From Achromobacter sp. UMC46 (lineage in GTDB: Bacteria; Pseudomonadota; Gammaproteobacteria; Burkholderiales; Burkholderiaceae_B), in NCBI RefSeq assembly GCF_014170335.1, contig NZ_LZZS01000004.1:620001-684000 (forward strand): DNA of 64,000 nt, given 5' to 3'. Made by a program: the position numbers and the translations under genes. The notes under the pieces are model-generated. The model saw nothing but the letters and a program-made list of their open reading frames with translations. It made no database searches and was not told where the DNA came from. Shown here piece by piece: positions 50,171 through 57,885 of the stretch. How positions within the stretch are numbered: the stretch's first letter is position 1; every line of letters begins with the position of its first letter.

Positions 50171-50294
50171 ATTCTGCGAGCATGCTCGGCCCATCTATTT
50201 CGATTCGGCCCAGCAGGTAGATGCAACTCCAGCACCAGTGCGCCGGCAGATTCGCGACGTAAACAAGGTTTGGGAGACGCAGTGCGACCGCTAA
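50076..50294 (+). CDS. Rz1-like o-spanin lipoprotein, nested in Rz
   Basis: 72 residues from ATG 50076, six bases after AAGGAGG. The signal MWSKKRPAWAMTLLLMSLS ends in the lipobox SVTGC (Cys 23). The mature part of 50 residues contains DATPAPVRRQIRDVNKVWE. It starts inside Rz in the +1 frame and extends 124 bases beyond it, an overlapped spanin pair. Confidence 0.88.
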   Translation: MWSKKRPAWAMTLLLMSLSVTGCGAPAKVGIEFCEHARPIYFDSAQQVDATPAPVRRQIRDVNKVWETQCDR

Positions 50295-50329
50295 AGGTGA
50301 AACGCTTTTTGTGTTATTCCCTTTAGCGG
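50288..50329. repeat. Inverted repeat at the end of the late operon
   Basis: CCGCTAAAGG and CCTTTAGCGG separated by 22 bases, covering the Rz1 stop. Loop contains a T-run. Probably a bidirectional end signal between the late operon and the leftward lipoprotein gene. Confidence 0.5.
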
Positions 50330-50362
50330 CCGAGCTACAGACCTTGCATGTATTGCGGGCCG

Positions 50363-50758
50363 TTATCTCAGGGTGCCGCCAAGCTTCGCACAATCAATGG
50401 TGACACCTTCGGCTAATCGGTAGCTATCCCCGCTCGCCACTGGACGCGCCCAGGCCCATGCACTCATCCGGTGGCCTGTTTTTATGTTTGCCACCACATC
50501 GGCGCCCGAGCGGCGCGCTTCGTCTGCGGCCACTTGCAATACTTCGTTGGTGCCGCCATACCATTGCTTGGACCCCAGTAGCTTCCCAATCGAAGTAGCC
50601 TGGACATCTGCGGGCAGTGGGGACGGCAGGAAGCACACGGGGCCGCTGTAGCTCGCCACAACCGGGCTGTCTGAGGGCCGCTTTGTCCTGCTCTTTGCGG
50701 CGCAGCCCGCCAGAATTGCTGCGATCAACACGGCGGTTAAAGCGCTTCGATAAGGCAC
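50363..50758 (-). CDS. Prophage lipoprotein, probable lysogenic conversion gene
   Basis: 131 residues. Signal peptide with lipobox ILAGC (Cys 19), then GPVCFLPSPLPADVQATSIG and KQWYGGTNEVLQVAADEARR, SGADVVANIKTG. It resembles the small outer-membrane lipoprotein families with a YajI/Rcs-like fold often carried by chromosomes. Running opposite to late genes, it is likely expressed in the lysogen. Role in exclusion or envelope stress is not shown. Confidence 0.75.
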   Translation of the reverse strand: MPYRSALTAVLIAAILAGCAAKSRTKRPSDSPVVASYSGPVCFLPSPLPADVQATSIGKLLGSKQWYGGTNEVLQVAADEARRSGADVVANIKTGHRMSAWAWARPVASGDSYRLAEGVTIDCAKLGGTLR

Positions 50759-50870
50759 GTTGTCTCTCGTCTAGGTATTAGTCGAGGCGCATTGTATTGC
50801 GAAACGTTTCTGCGACCGTGGACTTCGAAGTTACGCTTTGGGCGGGGGTGCCAGGGCCTGCATTGCTCAA

Positions 50871-51179
50871 TCACCGCTCAATCCACTGCAGCCACCACCC
50901 TTGGTAGTAACGCCGACCGTCGATCTCTTCGAATCCGCAGACCATCATGCCGCGATCGGACGAGAAAGTGAGCAATTCGGGCTGTAGTAGGTCGGGGATC
51001 GCTCCCTTATCGGTGGCGCCGAATTTTTGTAGGCCGTCCATAGTCATGACCCGGATGTATCGCTTCATGTCTTCGCGCATGATCGAGTACATGCGTACGG
51101 TCCCGGTGATGGTCGGACCTGGGTCTCGGTCGTGGCGCTTCTCGCCGAGGTAGTGGGTGCGGGTGACGGTGCAGAGCAT
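50871..51179 (-). CDS. Hypothetical SOS-box-controlled protein
   Basis: 102 residues from ATG 51179, 16 bases from a perfect LexA box. Segments MYSIMREDMKRYIRVMTMDG and YYQGWWLQWIER are visible. Not a family I recognise. Divergent from the small gene at 51273 and adjacent to SRAP, so a DNA-damage role is inferred from context. Confidence 0.7.
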   Translation of the reverse strand: MLCTVTRTHYLGEKRHDRDPGPTITGTVRMYSIMREDMKRYIRVMTMDGLQKFGATDKGAIPDLLQPELLTFSSDRGMMVCGFEEIDGRRYYQGWWLQWIER

Positions 51180-51194
51180 GATCTTTTGTCAAAA

Positions 51195-51214
51195 TACTGT
51201 ATGGACATACAGTA
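51195..51214. promoter_or_regulatory. LexA (SOS) box
   Basis: TACTGTATGGACATACAGTA, a perfect 20-bp-scale match to CTGT-N8-ACAG with palindromic flanks, between divergent genes at 51179 (left) and 51273 (right). It would allow both to be induced when the prophage is activated by DNA damage. Confidence 0.85.
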
Positions 51215-51272
51215 TAAACAGGCCTAGAATTCGCGCAATTCGGCCCTATTTCCAGGCCGGTGGGGACGGAGC

Positions 51273-51470
51273 ATGGCGGACGCTGTGGAGTGGATGCAGA
51301 AAGGCGACTACTACTGGCAAGGCCCATCCGGCTGGACGATCTGCCGCGTGTACGTCGAAGGCATGTGGCAGTACGAACTGTGGTTTAGCCGCGGAGACAG
51401 CGGCACGATCTACGGGATGCGCGCGTCATTGGCCGCTGCACAGGACCTCTACCAGCAAAAATTGGGGTAG
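51273..51470 (+). CDS. Small hypothetical SOS-box-controlled protein
   Basis: 65 residues with ACGGAG upstream. Very aromatic: GDYYWQGPSGWTICRVYVEG, MWQYELWFSRGDSG. The stop lies two bases from the convergent SRAP stop. No family recognised. The similarity of aromatic content to the divergent gene's WW motif is noted but not interpretable. Confidence 0.65.
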   Translation: MADAVEWMQKGDYYWQGPSGWTICRVYVEGMWQYELWFSRGDSGTIYGMRASLAAAQDLYQQKLG

Positions 51471-51472
51471 CG

Positions 51473-52141
51473 CTAATCGGACATAGGTTCCGCGATCAGG
51501 CGATCGGCAGGATAGGGCAGCAGGAAATCCCGGGCCGCGTCGGCCGGCGCCGTTAGCCAGTCGCCGTAGGTGCCTTCCGGCAGGATGACGACCATCCGCT
51601 TTTCCTTGCCCGCTTGATGGTAGTCGCGGAATAGGGGATCGTCGTCCGCGTTGATGGTCAGCATGGTGTAGCTCTCCTGCACCTGGCCGGCGGCGTCGCG
51701 CCAGCGATCCCACAGACCGGCGATACCAAGCGGCGCGCCGTCAGCCCTGGTAAACCGCGTGGCCACGGCGGAGCCCGATCTCCAGTCGGGTTCGAAGATG
51801 GCGTCGGCCGGGATGATGCAGTGCTGGCCGCGACGCCAGGCGTTCCCGAAGGTGAAGGACTTGGGCGCCGTCTCGCTGCGCGCGTTGAACGTCGACAGCT
51901 TGCCGGCCTTGTCCAGGCCGTCGGCCTTCGTCATCGCGCTGATAAGGCCCCAGCGGCCGGCGACCGCTTCCCGCTCCGGCACGGCTTCGTCGCCGGCGTC
52001 ATGCTCGACAGGCCGGCGCACGAACACACCCTGATACCTGGGCCACATGTCGTACTTGCCAACGGCGGGCGGCTTCTTGCGCACTCCAAATTTCTTGAGC
52101 AGCAATTCGGCGTCTTTCAAAGTTTGGTAATGGCTGCACAT
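51473..52141 (-). CDS. SRAP-domain protein (YedK/HMCES), abasic-site crosslinking
   Basis: 222 residues. Cys 2 (MCSHYQ) is the catalytic residue that crosslinks to abasic sites in single-stranded DNA. NARSET, CIIPADAIFEPDW and YHQAGKEKRMVVILP carry the conserved Asn, Glu and His. SRAP proteins shield abasic lesions in replication. GGAG precedes the ATG. It probably shares a transcript with the PLD-like gene upstream (27-base gap). Confidence 0.95.
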   Translation of the reverse strand: MCSHYQTLKDAELLLKKFGVRKKPPAVGKYDMWPRYQGVFVRRPVEHDAGDEAVPEREAVAGRWGLISAMTKADGLDKAGKLSTFNARSETAPKSFTFGNAWRRGQHCIIPADAIFEPDWRSGSAVATRFTRADGAPLGIAGLWDRWRDAAGQVQESYTMLTINADDDPLFRDYHQAGKEKRMVVILPEGTYGDWLTAPADAARDFLLPYPADRLIAEPMSD

Positions 52142-52168
52142 GGAACACTCCGGGAGTGAGTCAGGCCA

Positions 52169-52897
52169 TTAGGCTGGCGCGTTACTTTCGGTCCAAATAG
52201 CCTCATACGCTTCGCGTTTCTCGCGTGCAATAGCATCCGCGCGAGAGATGTGGCCTGGTGACCTTTTCGCGAAATCTTTGATCGATTGGGTGAGCGTCCA
52301 TGCATGAGCGCAATCGACAAAAATTGCGCGATCATGTAGGCGGCGAGGCGGCGCAAGCCGCAATTCGGTGGGGCGCGTCTCCCCATGTTGCTGTCGCCAC
52401 CTGGCTAGTGCGGGAAGGAGACTTTGTTTGTAGGTTCCCTGGTCCGCCAGAAGTCGAATGACCACCCCTGGCCCAACGCTAGAGCCGTACTCCGTTAGGA
52501 TCATTTCGTCCATGTAGGGATCGACGATCAACAGGTCTTCAGTGGCTGAGCTGAGAACCTTCGAAATAGCGGAGTAGGCGTCGAAGACATTCCCGGGATG
52601 GATAAACTCTCCGGCCGACTGGGTCGGCATTCGGCGTTCGAGGGCCGCCAATGCGCGATATGCGATGACCATGAGAGCAGACCGTTGCTGCCGCTGCATT
52701 CCCTGAAGGCTTGAAAGTCCGGTGGACTTGACTGAAAACTCAATGGCGTCCATCCCTACGTCAGCGCGTTGGATGATTGCGTGAACTCTCCCCATCCAGA
52801 GAGGGGCATTTCCCTCCAACAAGTCGGGAGGGCACTTTTCAAGAAGTAGTGCCAACTGTGAATAGAGAACGGATGCTTCCTGCTCGGTGACCTTCAT
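52169..52897 (-). CDS. PLD-like protein at the phage end, possible defence or exclusion function
   Basis: 242 residues from ATG 52897 (AAAGGATCTC before it). The C-terminal half has DLLIVDPYMDEMILTEYG and RLHDRAIFVDCAHAWTLTQS IKDF in sequence, resembling a phospholipase-D-type HxK(x)4D site with Arg in place of Lys. The N-terminal half is helical (VLYSQLALLLEKCPPDLLEG). A single HxK-type motif would require a dimer. Position next to attR is a hotspot for anti-phage cargo. Function is inferred. Confidence 0.6.
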   Translation of the reverse strand: MKVTEQEASVLYSQLALLLEKCPPDLLEGNAPLWMGRVHAIIQRADVGMDAIEFSVKSTGLSSLQGMQRQQRSALMVIAYRALAALERRMPTQSAGEFIHPGNVFDAYSAISKVLSSATEDLLIVDPYMDEMILTEYGSSVGPGVVIRLLADQGTYKQSLLPALARWRQQHGETRPTELRLAPPRRLHDRAIFVDCAHAWTLTQSIKDFAKRSPGHISRADAIAREKREAYEAIWTESNAPA

Positions 52898-52952
52898 GAG
52901 ATCCTTTGGCGTAGGTTTCAGCGTCACTTTTAAAAATTCTAGGGCAGCCCCC

Positions 52953-53030
52953 CTATGGAACGCGCCTATGCATCATCGGGGTGTGGCCCACGTGGGCGTC
53001 GGCGGCGGTGTTTTGTGTTGCTGAATTCAT
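52953..53030 (-). pseudogene. mutS: Displaced native 5' end of mutS
   Basis: The native start MNSATQNTAADAHVGHTPMM reads into the phage after the core and stops as HRRVP, giving a 25-codon open frame. A -10-like TACAAT (53043-53038, minus strand) stands eight bases before the ATG, so the native mutS promoter is here and now drives only this stub. Excision would rejoin it to the mutS body. Confidence 0.93.
52969..52988. other. attR core
   Basis: tgcatcatcggggtgtggcc, identical to attL core at 9995-10014. Phage DNA lies to its left, chromosomal mutS start region to its right. Confidence 0.95.
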
Positions 53031-53540
53031 GCCCGTGATTGTATCGGGCTGGAGCCGGCGGCAGGGGGAAGAGGGCGGGACTTGTTTGTCCAGGCGCACC
53101 CGGACGTTGCTGTGGCCGTGGGAATTGCAGTCTGACACCGATTCTTTTCTTGAGAATCTTGATCGCGCGTCAATCGTTGTCGATTTCTTCCAGATTCATT
53201 TCAGGGGAACCCAACCGTTGCGGGCCTCCGACGAGTGCTGGCACCACACCCAGCTATTCAGGGTCCGTGTGCCGATCAAGACATCGCCCGCATCGACATT
53301 CAGTGCTTCCTTAGGTCGGGCCCGGCGCGGGCGTCGGCGGCGGTGTTCAGTGTTGCTGAATTCAGGCCCGTGATTGTATCGGGCCGTAGCAGGGGAAGAG
53401 GGGGCAGGCGCATTCGCGGGCAAATAGTCCAGAGCTATTGCGAGAATCCAGCGATTCAATTTTGTTTACTGCATAGTTCAGAATAATAATTGACCTATGA
53501 CAAAATCCGATGTCTGTCGGATTCCCCATAGGAGCAAGCC
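52989..53540. other. Region between attR and katA without an intact gene
   Basis: It holds the displaced mutS start region (to about 53070), an unexplained segment (about 53071-53313), a decayed second copy of the mutS start region and then the katA upstream region. A minus-strand open frame at 53196-53459 runs through the decayed copy and is not convincing as a gene. Confidence 0.7.
53314..53400 (-). repeat. Decayed second copy of the mutS promoter/start region
   Basis: It aligns with about 52980-53067: gcgtcggcggcggtgtt, tgttgctgaattca and cccgtgattgtatcgggc are shared. The start codon is changed to CTG and the copy reads LNSATLNTAADARAG. Similarity fades inside the att core sequence (GGGCCCGACC against GGGCCACACC), as expected for a former attachment-site junction. 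Confidence 0.65.
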
Positions 53541-55010
53541 ATGAATAAGCCCGTGCAGGAAAAGACGCAGTGCCCGTTGACCACCGCTTTCGGCGCCCCG
53601 GTCGTCGACAACGACAACAGCATGACGGCGGGGCCCCGTGGACCCGTGCTGATGCAGGATGTGTGGCTGATCGAGAAACTGGCCAATCTCAACCGTGAAG
53701 TCATCCCCGAGCGCCGCATGCACGCCAAGGGCTCAGGGGCGTTCGGCCACTTCACGGTCACGCACGATATCTCGCGCTACACCCGCGCGAAACTGTTCGC
53801 CAAGATCGGCAAGCGGTCCGATGTGTTCGTGCGGTTTTCTTCGGTGGCGGGCGAGCGCGGCGCGGCCGATGGCGAGCGCGACATCCATGGCTTCGCGGTG
53901 AAGTTCTATACCGAAGAAGGCAACTGGGACCTGGTGGGCAACAACACGCCCGTGTTCTTTGTCCGTGACCCTCGAAAATTCGCCGACCTGAACAAGGCGG
54001 TCAAGCGCGATCCGCGCAGCAATCTGCGCAGCCCGACGCACAACTGGGATTTCTGGACCCTGCTGCCCGAGTCGCTGCACCAGGTGACCATCGTGATGAG
54101 CGACCGGGGCATTCCTGCCGGTTACCGGCACATGCACGGCTTCGGCTCGCATACGTACAGTTTCATCAGTCAGGATAATCAGCGCTACTGGGTCAAGTTC
54201 CACTGGCGCACCCAGCAGGGCATCCAGACCTTGAGCGATGCCGACGCGGGCGAGATCATCCGCCATGACCGCGAGAGCTTCCAGCGCGATCTCTTTGAGG
54301 CCATCGAGCGCGGCGACTTTCCCCGCTGGACGCTGTGCGTGCAGATCATGCCCGAGACCGATGCGGAAAAGGTCCCGTATCACCCGTTCGATCTCACCAA
54401 GGTCTGGCCGCACAAGGACTATCCGCTGATCGAAGTCGGCGTGCTGGAGCTGAACCTCAATCCCGAGAACTACTTCGCCGACGTCGAGCAGGCCGCGATG
54501 GCGCCGAACAATCTTGTGCCCGGGATCGGGATTTCGCCGGACAAGATGCTGCAGGCGCGCATGTTCGCCTATTCGGATGCCCAGCGGTACCGGTTGGGCG
54601 TCAACCATCACCAGATTCCCGTGAATGCCGCCCGTTGCCCCGTCCACAGCAACCAGCGCGATGGTGCGATGCGCGTGGACGGCAACTATGGAGGCGCGCT
54701 GCATTACACGCCCAACAGTTTCGGCGCTTGGGAAGACCAGCCTGCTTACCGCGAACCGCCCCTGAAGATCAATGGGAATGGGGATTTCTGGGACTTCCGG
54801 GAAGACGATGACGATTACTTCAAGCAGCCCGGCGACCTGTTCCGGCTGATGTCGAAGGGGCAGCAGCAGGTGTTGTTCGAGAATACCGCGCGGGCGATGG
54901 GCAAAGCCCCGGAATTCATCAAGCGGCGGCACGTGGCCAATTGCGGCAAGGCGGATCCGGCGTATGGGGCGGGCGTCGCCCGGGCGTTGGGGCTGGCGCC
55001 GGACGCCTGA
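53541..55010 (+). CDS. katA: Monofunctional haem catalase
   Basis: 489 residues with AGGAG upstream. The distal His region is [11 protein letters not shown] with [32 protein letters not shown] follows and the proximal haem Tyr is in [12 protein letters not shown]. The length fits small-subunit (clade 3) catalases. It converts hydrogen peroxide to water and oxygen. No clear OxyR site could be defined in the 60 bases upstream. Confidence 0.96.
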   Translation: MNKPVQEKTQCPLTTAFGAPVVDNDNSMTAGPRGPVLMQDVWLIEKLANLNREVIPERRMHAKGSGAFGHFTVTHDISRYTRAKLFAKIGKRSDVFVRFSSVAGERGAADGERDIHGFAVKFYTEEGNWDLVGNNTPVFFVRDPRKFADLNKAVKRDPRSNLRSPTHNWDFWTLLPESLHQVTIVMSDRGIPAGYRHMHGFGSHTYSFISQDNQRYWVKFHWRTQQGIQTLSDADAGEIIRHDRESFQRDLFEAIERGDFPRWTLCVQIMPETDAEKVPYHPFDLTKVWPHKDYPLIEVGVLELNLNPENYFADVEQAAMAPNNLVPGIGISPDKMLQARMFAYSDAQRYRLGVNHHQIPVNAARCPVHSNQRDGAMRVDGNYGGALHYTPNSFGAWEDQPAYREPPLKINGNGDFWDFREDDDDYFKQPGDLFRLMSKGQQQVLFENTARAMGKAPEFIKRRHVANCGKADPAYGAGVARALGLAPDA

Positions 55011-55106
55011 CACTCGTTCCACTAGCGCGGTGGGCGAACTTGCCGCTTAGGTGCGGCGGCGTCACAATCCTGCGACGCGGCCCTGTGATGGCCGCGGGAG
55101 CAGCAG

Positions 55107-56012
55107 ATGCAGGATTACCCTTTCGCCGACCCGTTGGATGCGGCCGAGCGTGTTGCCATCGCCGGCGGTGCCCACCAAGCCGAATTTGCGCCAGGCGGCG
55201 GCGGACGGCTGACCCGGTTGTCTACCGGCGGTCATGACTGGATCGTACCGTTGACGCAGACGCAATGGCCGGCGGGCAAATGGCCTCGGGCAGGGTCTTA
55301 CCCGTTGGCGCCGTATTCCAACCGCATCCGCGACGGCGTGTTCACTTTCAATGGCGCACGGCATGCGCTGCAGTCCGTGCCTGGGCGGCCACACGCGATC
55401 CATGGCGCGGGCCTGTTCCAGGCCTGGCAGGTGCGCGACCACGCGGCGGACAGCATCGATCTGGTCCTGAACCAGCCCGCCGGCGTGCTGGGATGGCCCT
55501 GGCCGTTCGAATGCGTGCAGCGCTACCGGCTGGACGCGCGCGGGCTGAGCCTTTCCATGAGCCTCATCAACCATGGCGATACGCCCATGCCCTTCGGCTT
55601 GGGCCTTCATCCGTATTTCACCGCCGAGCGGGTCGCGTTGAATGCGCGGCGGGTGTGGACGACGGATTCGGATGGCCTGCCGACGGGCAGCCGGGTCAAG
55701 CATGTGCGCGAACTGCGGCTGTCCGCCGAAGGGTGCGACATCTACCTGTCGCAGTGGGAAGGGCGCGCCACGCTGCATTGGCCGGACGGGCACGAGCTGG
55801 CGCTGCACGCCGATCCGGCGTTTGCGCACCTTGTGGTCTATACGGCGCCGGGTGCAGATTTCCTATGCGTGGAGCCGGTCACGAATGTGGCCGATGCGTT
55901 CAACCGGGCAGCCGACGGCGACACGCGCACCGGCATGCGAACGTTGGATGCGGGCGCGCGGTTCAGTGCGACCTGCCTGCTGGGGCTGAGCCAGCCCCGT
56001 GCCCAGCGCTGA
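55107..56012 (+). CDS. Aldose 1-epimerase family protein
   Basis: 301 residues. YPLAPYSNRIRDGVF, the His in RPHAIHGAGLFQ, GLGLHPYFTAERV and the Glu in FLCVEPVTNVADAFN are the galactose mutarotase-type residues. It interconverts anomers of a sugar; the substrate is not evident. Located 96 bases after katA, probably a separate transcript. Confidence 0.9.
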   Translation: MQDYPFADPLDAAERVAIAGGAHQAEFAPGGGGRLTRLSTGGHDWIVPLTQTQWPAGKWPRAGSYPLAPYSNRIRDGVFTFNGARHALQSVPGRPHAIHGAGLFQAWQVRDHAADSIDLVLNQPAGVLGWPWPFECVQRYRLDARGLSLSMSLINHGDTPMPFGLGLHPYFTAERVALNARRVWTTDSDGLPTGSRVKHVRELRLSAEGCDIYLSQWEGRATLHWPDGHELALHADPAFAHLVVYTAPGADFLCVEPVTNVADAFNRAADGDTRTGMRTLDAGARFSATCLLGLSQPRAQR

Positions 56013-56091
56013 ACCGGGCCGCAACGGCGCGCTTGGAAAGCGCTGGCACCTCCGGCGATAATCGGGACAAATCCAACCCAGGAGTTCCTAC

Positions 56092-56448
56092 GTGAAAAAG
56101 CTCAGCACCGAACAATTGCAGGCCGCGGCCGAGACGCTGCGCCGGGTGCAGGCGAAGCTGGCCCGCTCGGGCAGCCTGCCGCTTGAGCCCACCGTCTACG
56201 CCAGCGCGAAAGGCTTTCGGCGCAATGTGCCCGCGTACGTCTGGACCTGGTTGTCGGACCTGCTGGCGCCGCACAAGAGCCTGGCGTCATGGATGGACAC
56301 GCATCAGGCCGGGTGGCGCGACGGCAAGACGCCCGCCGCCGTGGTGTACGCGCGGACGGAAACGGGCTGGTTCGACTGGTTGATCGCGGAACTGGATAGC
56401 GAGATCAATGATCCGCATGCCCGCGCCAAGCGGGAAGGGCGCGGATAG
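56092..56448 (+). CDS. Hypothetical protein
   Basis: 118 residues from a GTG with GGAG seven bases upstream. Helical N-terminus (LSTEQLQAAAETLRRVQAKL) and Trp-rich middle (YVWTWLSDLLAPHKSLASWM). No recognised domain. Looks conserved and soluble. Confidence 0.7.
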   Translation: MKKLSTEQLQAAAETLRRVQAKLARSGSLPLEPTVYASAKGFRRNVPAYVWTWLSDLLAPHKSLASWMDTHQAGWRDGKTPAAVVYARTETGWFDWLIAELDSEINDPHARAKREGRG

Positions 56449-56457
56449 CAGCCTGGG

Positions 56458-56727
56458 TCAAGCGCGCCGGGCACGCACCCGGGCGAACACGTGAACAGCC
56501 GTTTCCAGGACGGCTGCCGCCAGCAAGGCGGCCAGCACCGAGCTCAGGACCAGCGAGTCCCACAGGCGGGGCGGGCCGACGCGGAACTGGATGGTGTCGA
56601 ACACCATGCCGGCCGCGATGCCGGCCACGATGGCCGCCTTCCAGCCTTGCAGCGGCGCCAGCCGAAGCATCAACAGGGTAAACGCGACCATCCCCCACAG
56701 GAGCGGCTCCAGCGTTTGTTCGATCAA
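56458..56727 (-). CDS. Small inner-membrane protein
   Basis: 89 residues with three hydrophobic segments (LLWGMVAFTLLMLRLAPLQG; AAIVAGIAAGMVFDTIQF; LVLSSVLAALLAAAVLETAV). The start is a TTG with a poor Shine-Dalgarno, so the true start may differ. Convergent with the gene at 56092. No function known. Confidence 0.6.
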   Translation of the reverse strand: MIEQTLEPLLWGMVAFTLLMLRLAPLQGWKAAIVAGIAAGMVFDTIQFRVGPPRLWDSLVLSSVLAALLAAAVLETAVHVFARVRARRA

Positions 56728-56842
56728 ATGGGCAAGCAGGGGAGACTCCCGGTAAATTCGAGCGGAACAGTCCGCCCGCGTTTTTACCGCTTTCTGGCCC
56801 GAATGGCGAGACCTCCCGCGAATGCCCTGGGACGCGCCGGGC

Positions 56843-57856
56843 TCAGAACCCTTCCAGCACCACTTTGCCCTGGGCCTTGCCGCTTTCGATGAAAGCGTGG
56901 GCGCGGCGCAGGTTGGCGGCGTTGATCGTGCCGTAATGTTCGCCCAGCGTCGTGCGCAGCGTGCCGTTGTCGATCAGGCGGGCGGCCTCGTTCAGCAATT
57001 CGTGCTGGGCGATCATGTCGGGCGTGTTGTGCAGGGGGCGCGCGAACATGAATTCCCAGTGCAGCGACGCGGATTTGCCCTTCAGCAGACGGACGTCGAT
57101 GGCGGCCGGGTCATCGATCAGCGCGATCTTGCCTTGCGGGGCGATCGCCGCCGCCATCTGCGGAAAGTGCTTGTCGGTCTGGTTCAGGCCGGCGATGTAG
57201 CTGACCTGGTCGAAACCGATGCGCGCAAGTTCCTCGGTCAGCGGCTTGCTGTGGTCGATGACATGGTGGGCGCCCAGTTCGCGCACCCAGGCTTGCGTCT
57301 CGGGTCGCGAGGCGGTGCCGATCACGGTCAACCCCGTCAATTGGCGCGCCAGCTGCACCAGGATCGACCCCACGCCGCCCGCTGCGCCGATGACAAGCAG
57401 GCTGCGCTGGCTGGGCGCGGCGTTGTCCAGCACGCGCAGGCGGTCGAACAGCAGTTCCCAGGCGGTGATGGTGGTCAGCGGCAGCGCGGCGGCCTGCGCG
57501 AAGTCCAGGCTGTCGGGCATGCGGCCGACGATGCGCTCGTCCACCACGTGGCGTTCGCTGTTGGCGCCCGGGCGGGTCAGCGCGCCGGCATACCAGACGC
57601 GGTCGCCCGGTTTGAACAGGCTGGTCTTGGCGCCCACGGCGCGCACGATGCCGGCGGCGTCCCAGCCCAGGATTTCGGGCTGGCCGTCCTTGGCCGCGCG
57701 GTTGGCGCGGATCTTCACGTCCACGGGGTTGACCGAAATGGCGTGCACGTCGACCAGCAGATCGTGGCCGCCCGGCACGGGGTCGTCGACCGTGATGTCT
57801 TGCAGGGCTTCGGGATGATCGGCGGGCAGGTTCTTGAAATAGGCAATGGCTTTCAT
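56843..57856 (-). CDS. Zinc-type alcohol dehydrogenase family (MDR) quinone oxidoreductase-like
   Basis: 337 residues, medium-chain dehydrogenase/reductase. GroES-like N-terminus (VDVHAISVNPVDVKIR, GWDAAGIVRAVG) and the NADPH motif VIGAAGGVGSILVQLARQL. No structural zinc Cys cluster is present, so it is nearer to zinc-independent quinone oxidoreductases. It follows the SDR gene by 29 bases as one unit, opposite the LysR gene. Confidence 0.9.
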   Translation of the reverse strand: MKAIAYFKNLPADHPEALQDITVDDPVPGGHDLLVDVHAISVNPVDVKIRANRAAKDGQPEILGWDAAGIVRAVGAKTSLFKPGDRVWYAGALTRPGANSERHVVDERIVGRMPDSLDFAQAAALPLTTITAWELLFDRLRVLDNAAPSQRSLLVIGAAGGVGSILVQLARQLTGLTVIGTASRPETQAWVRELGAHHVIDHSKPLTEELARIGFDQVSYIAGLNQTDKHFPQMAAAIAPQGKIALIDDPAAIDVRLLKGKSASLHWEFMFARPLHNTPDMIAQHELLNEAARLIDNGTLRTTLGEHYGTINAANLRRAHAFIESGKAQGKVVLEGF

Positions 57857-57885
57857 GGGAAGGCTCGGTTCGGGATAGGCGGGGA

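Larger units (their letters stand above)
9995..52988. mobile_element. Complete lambda-like siphophage prophage integrated in mutS
   Basis: The ends are defined by a perfect 20-bp direct repeat at 9995-10014 and 52969-52988, giving about 43.0 kb. Inside are an integrase next to the left end, a repressor/operator switch, replication, late control, HK97-type head, siphovirus tail and lysis genes, all apparently intact. The split mutS N-terminus at the two ends independently proves the insertion. Cargo clusters at the right end. The CI repressor of the LexA type suggests SOS induction. Overall the prophage looks functional. Confidence 0.97.

Noticed and set aside
53196-53459. Minus-strand open frame of 87 codons near the katA promoter
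   Set aside because: It runs through the decayed mutS start copy in a different frame and lacks a ribosome site, so it is better explained as chance within a repeat.
53461-53525. Possible OxyR site upstream of katA (ATAG and CTAT elements)
   Set aside because: The spacing gives ATAG-N7-TAAT-N7-CTAT, which does not match the four-part OxyR consensus.
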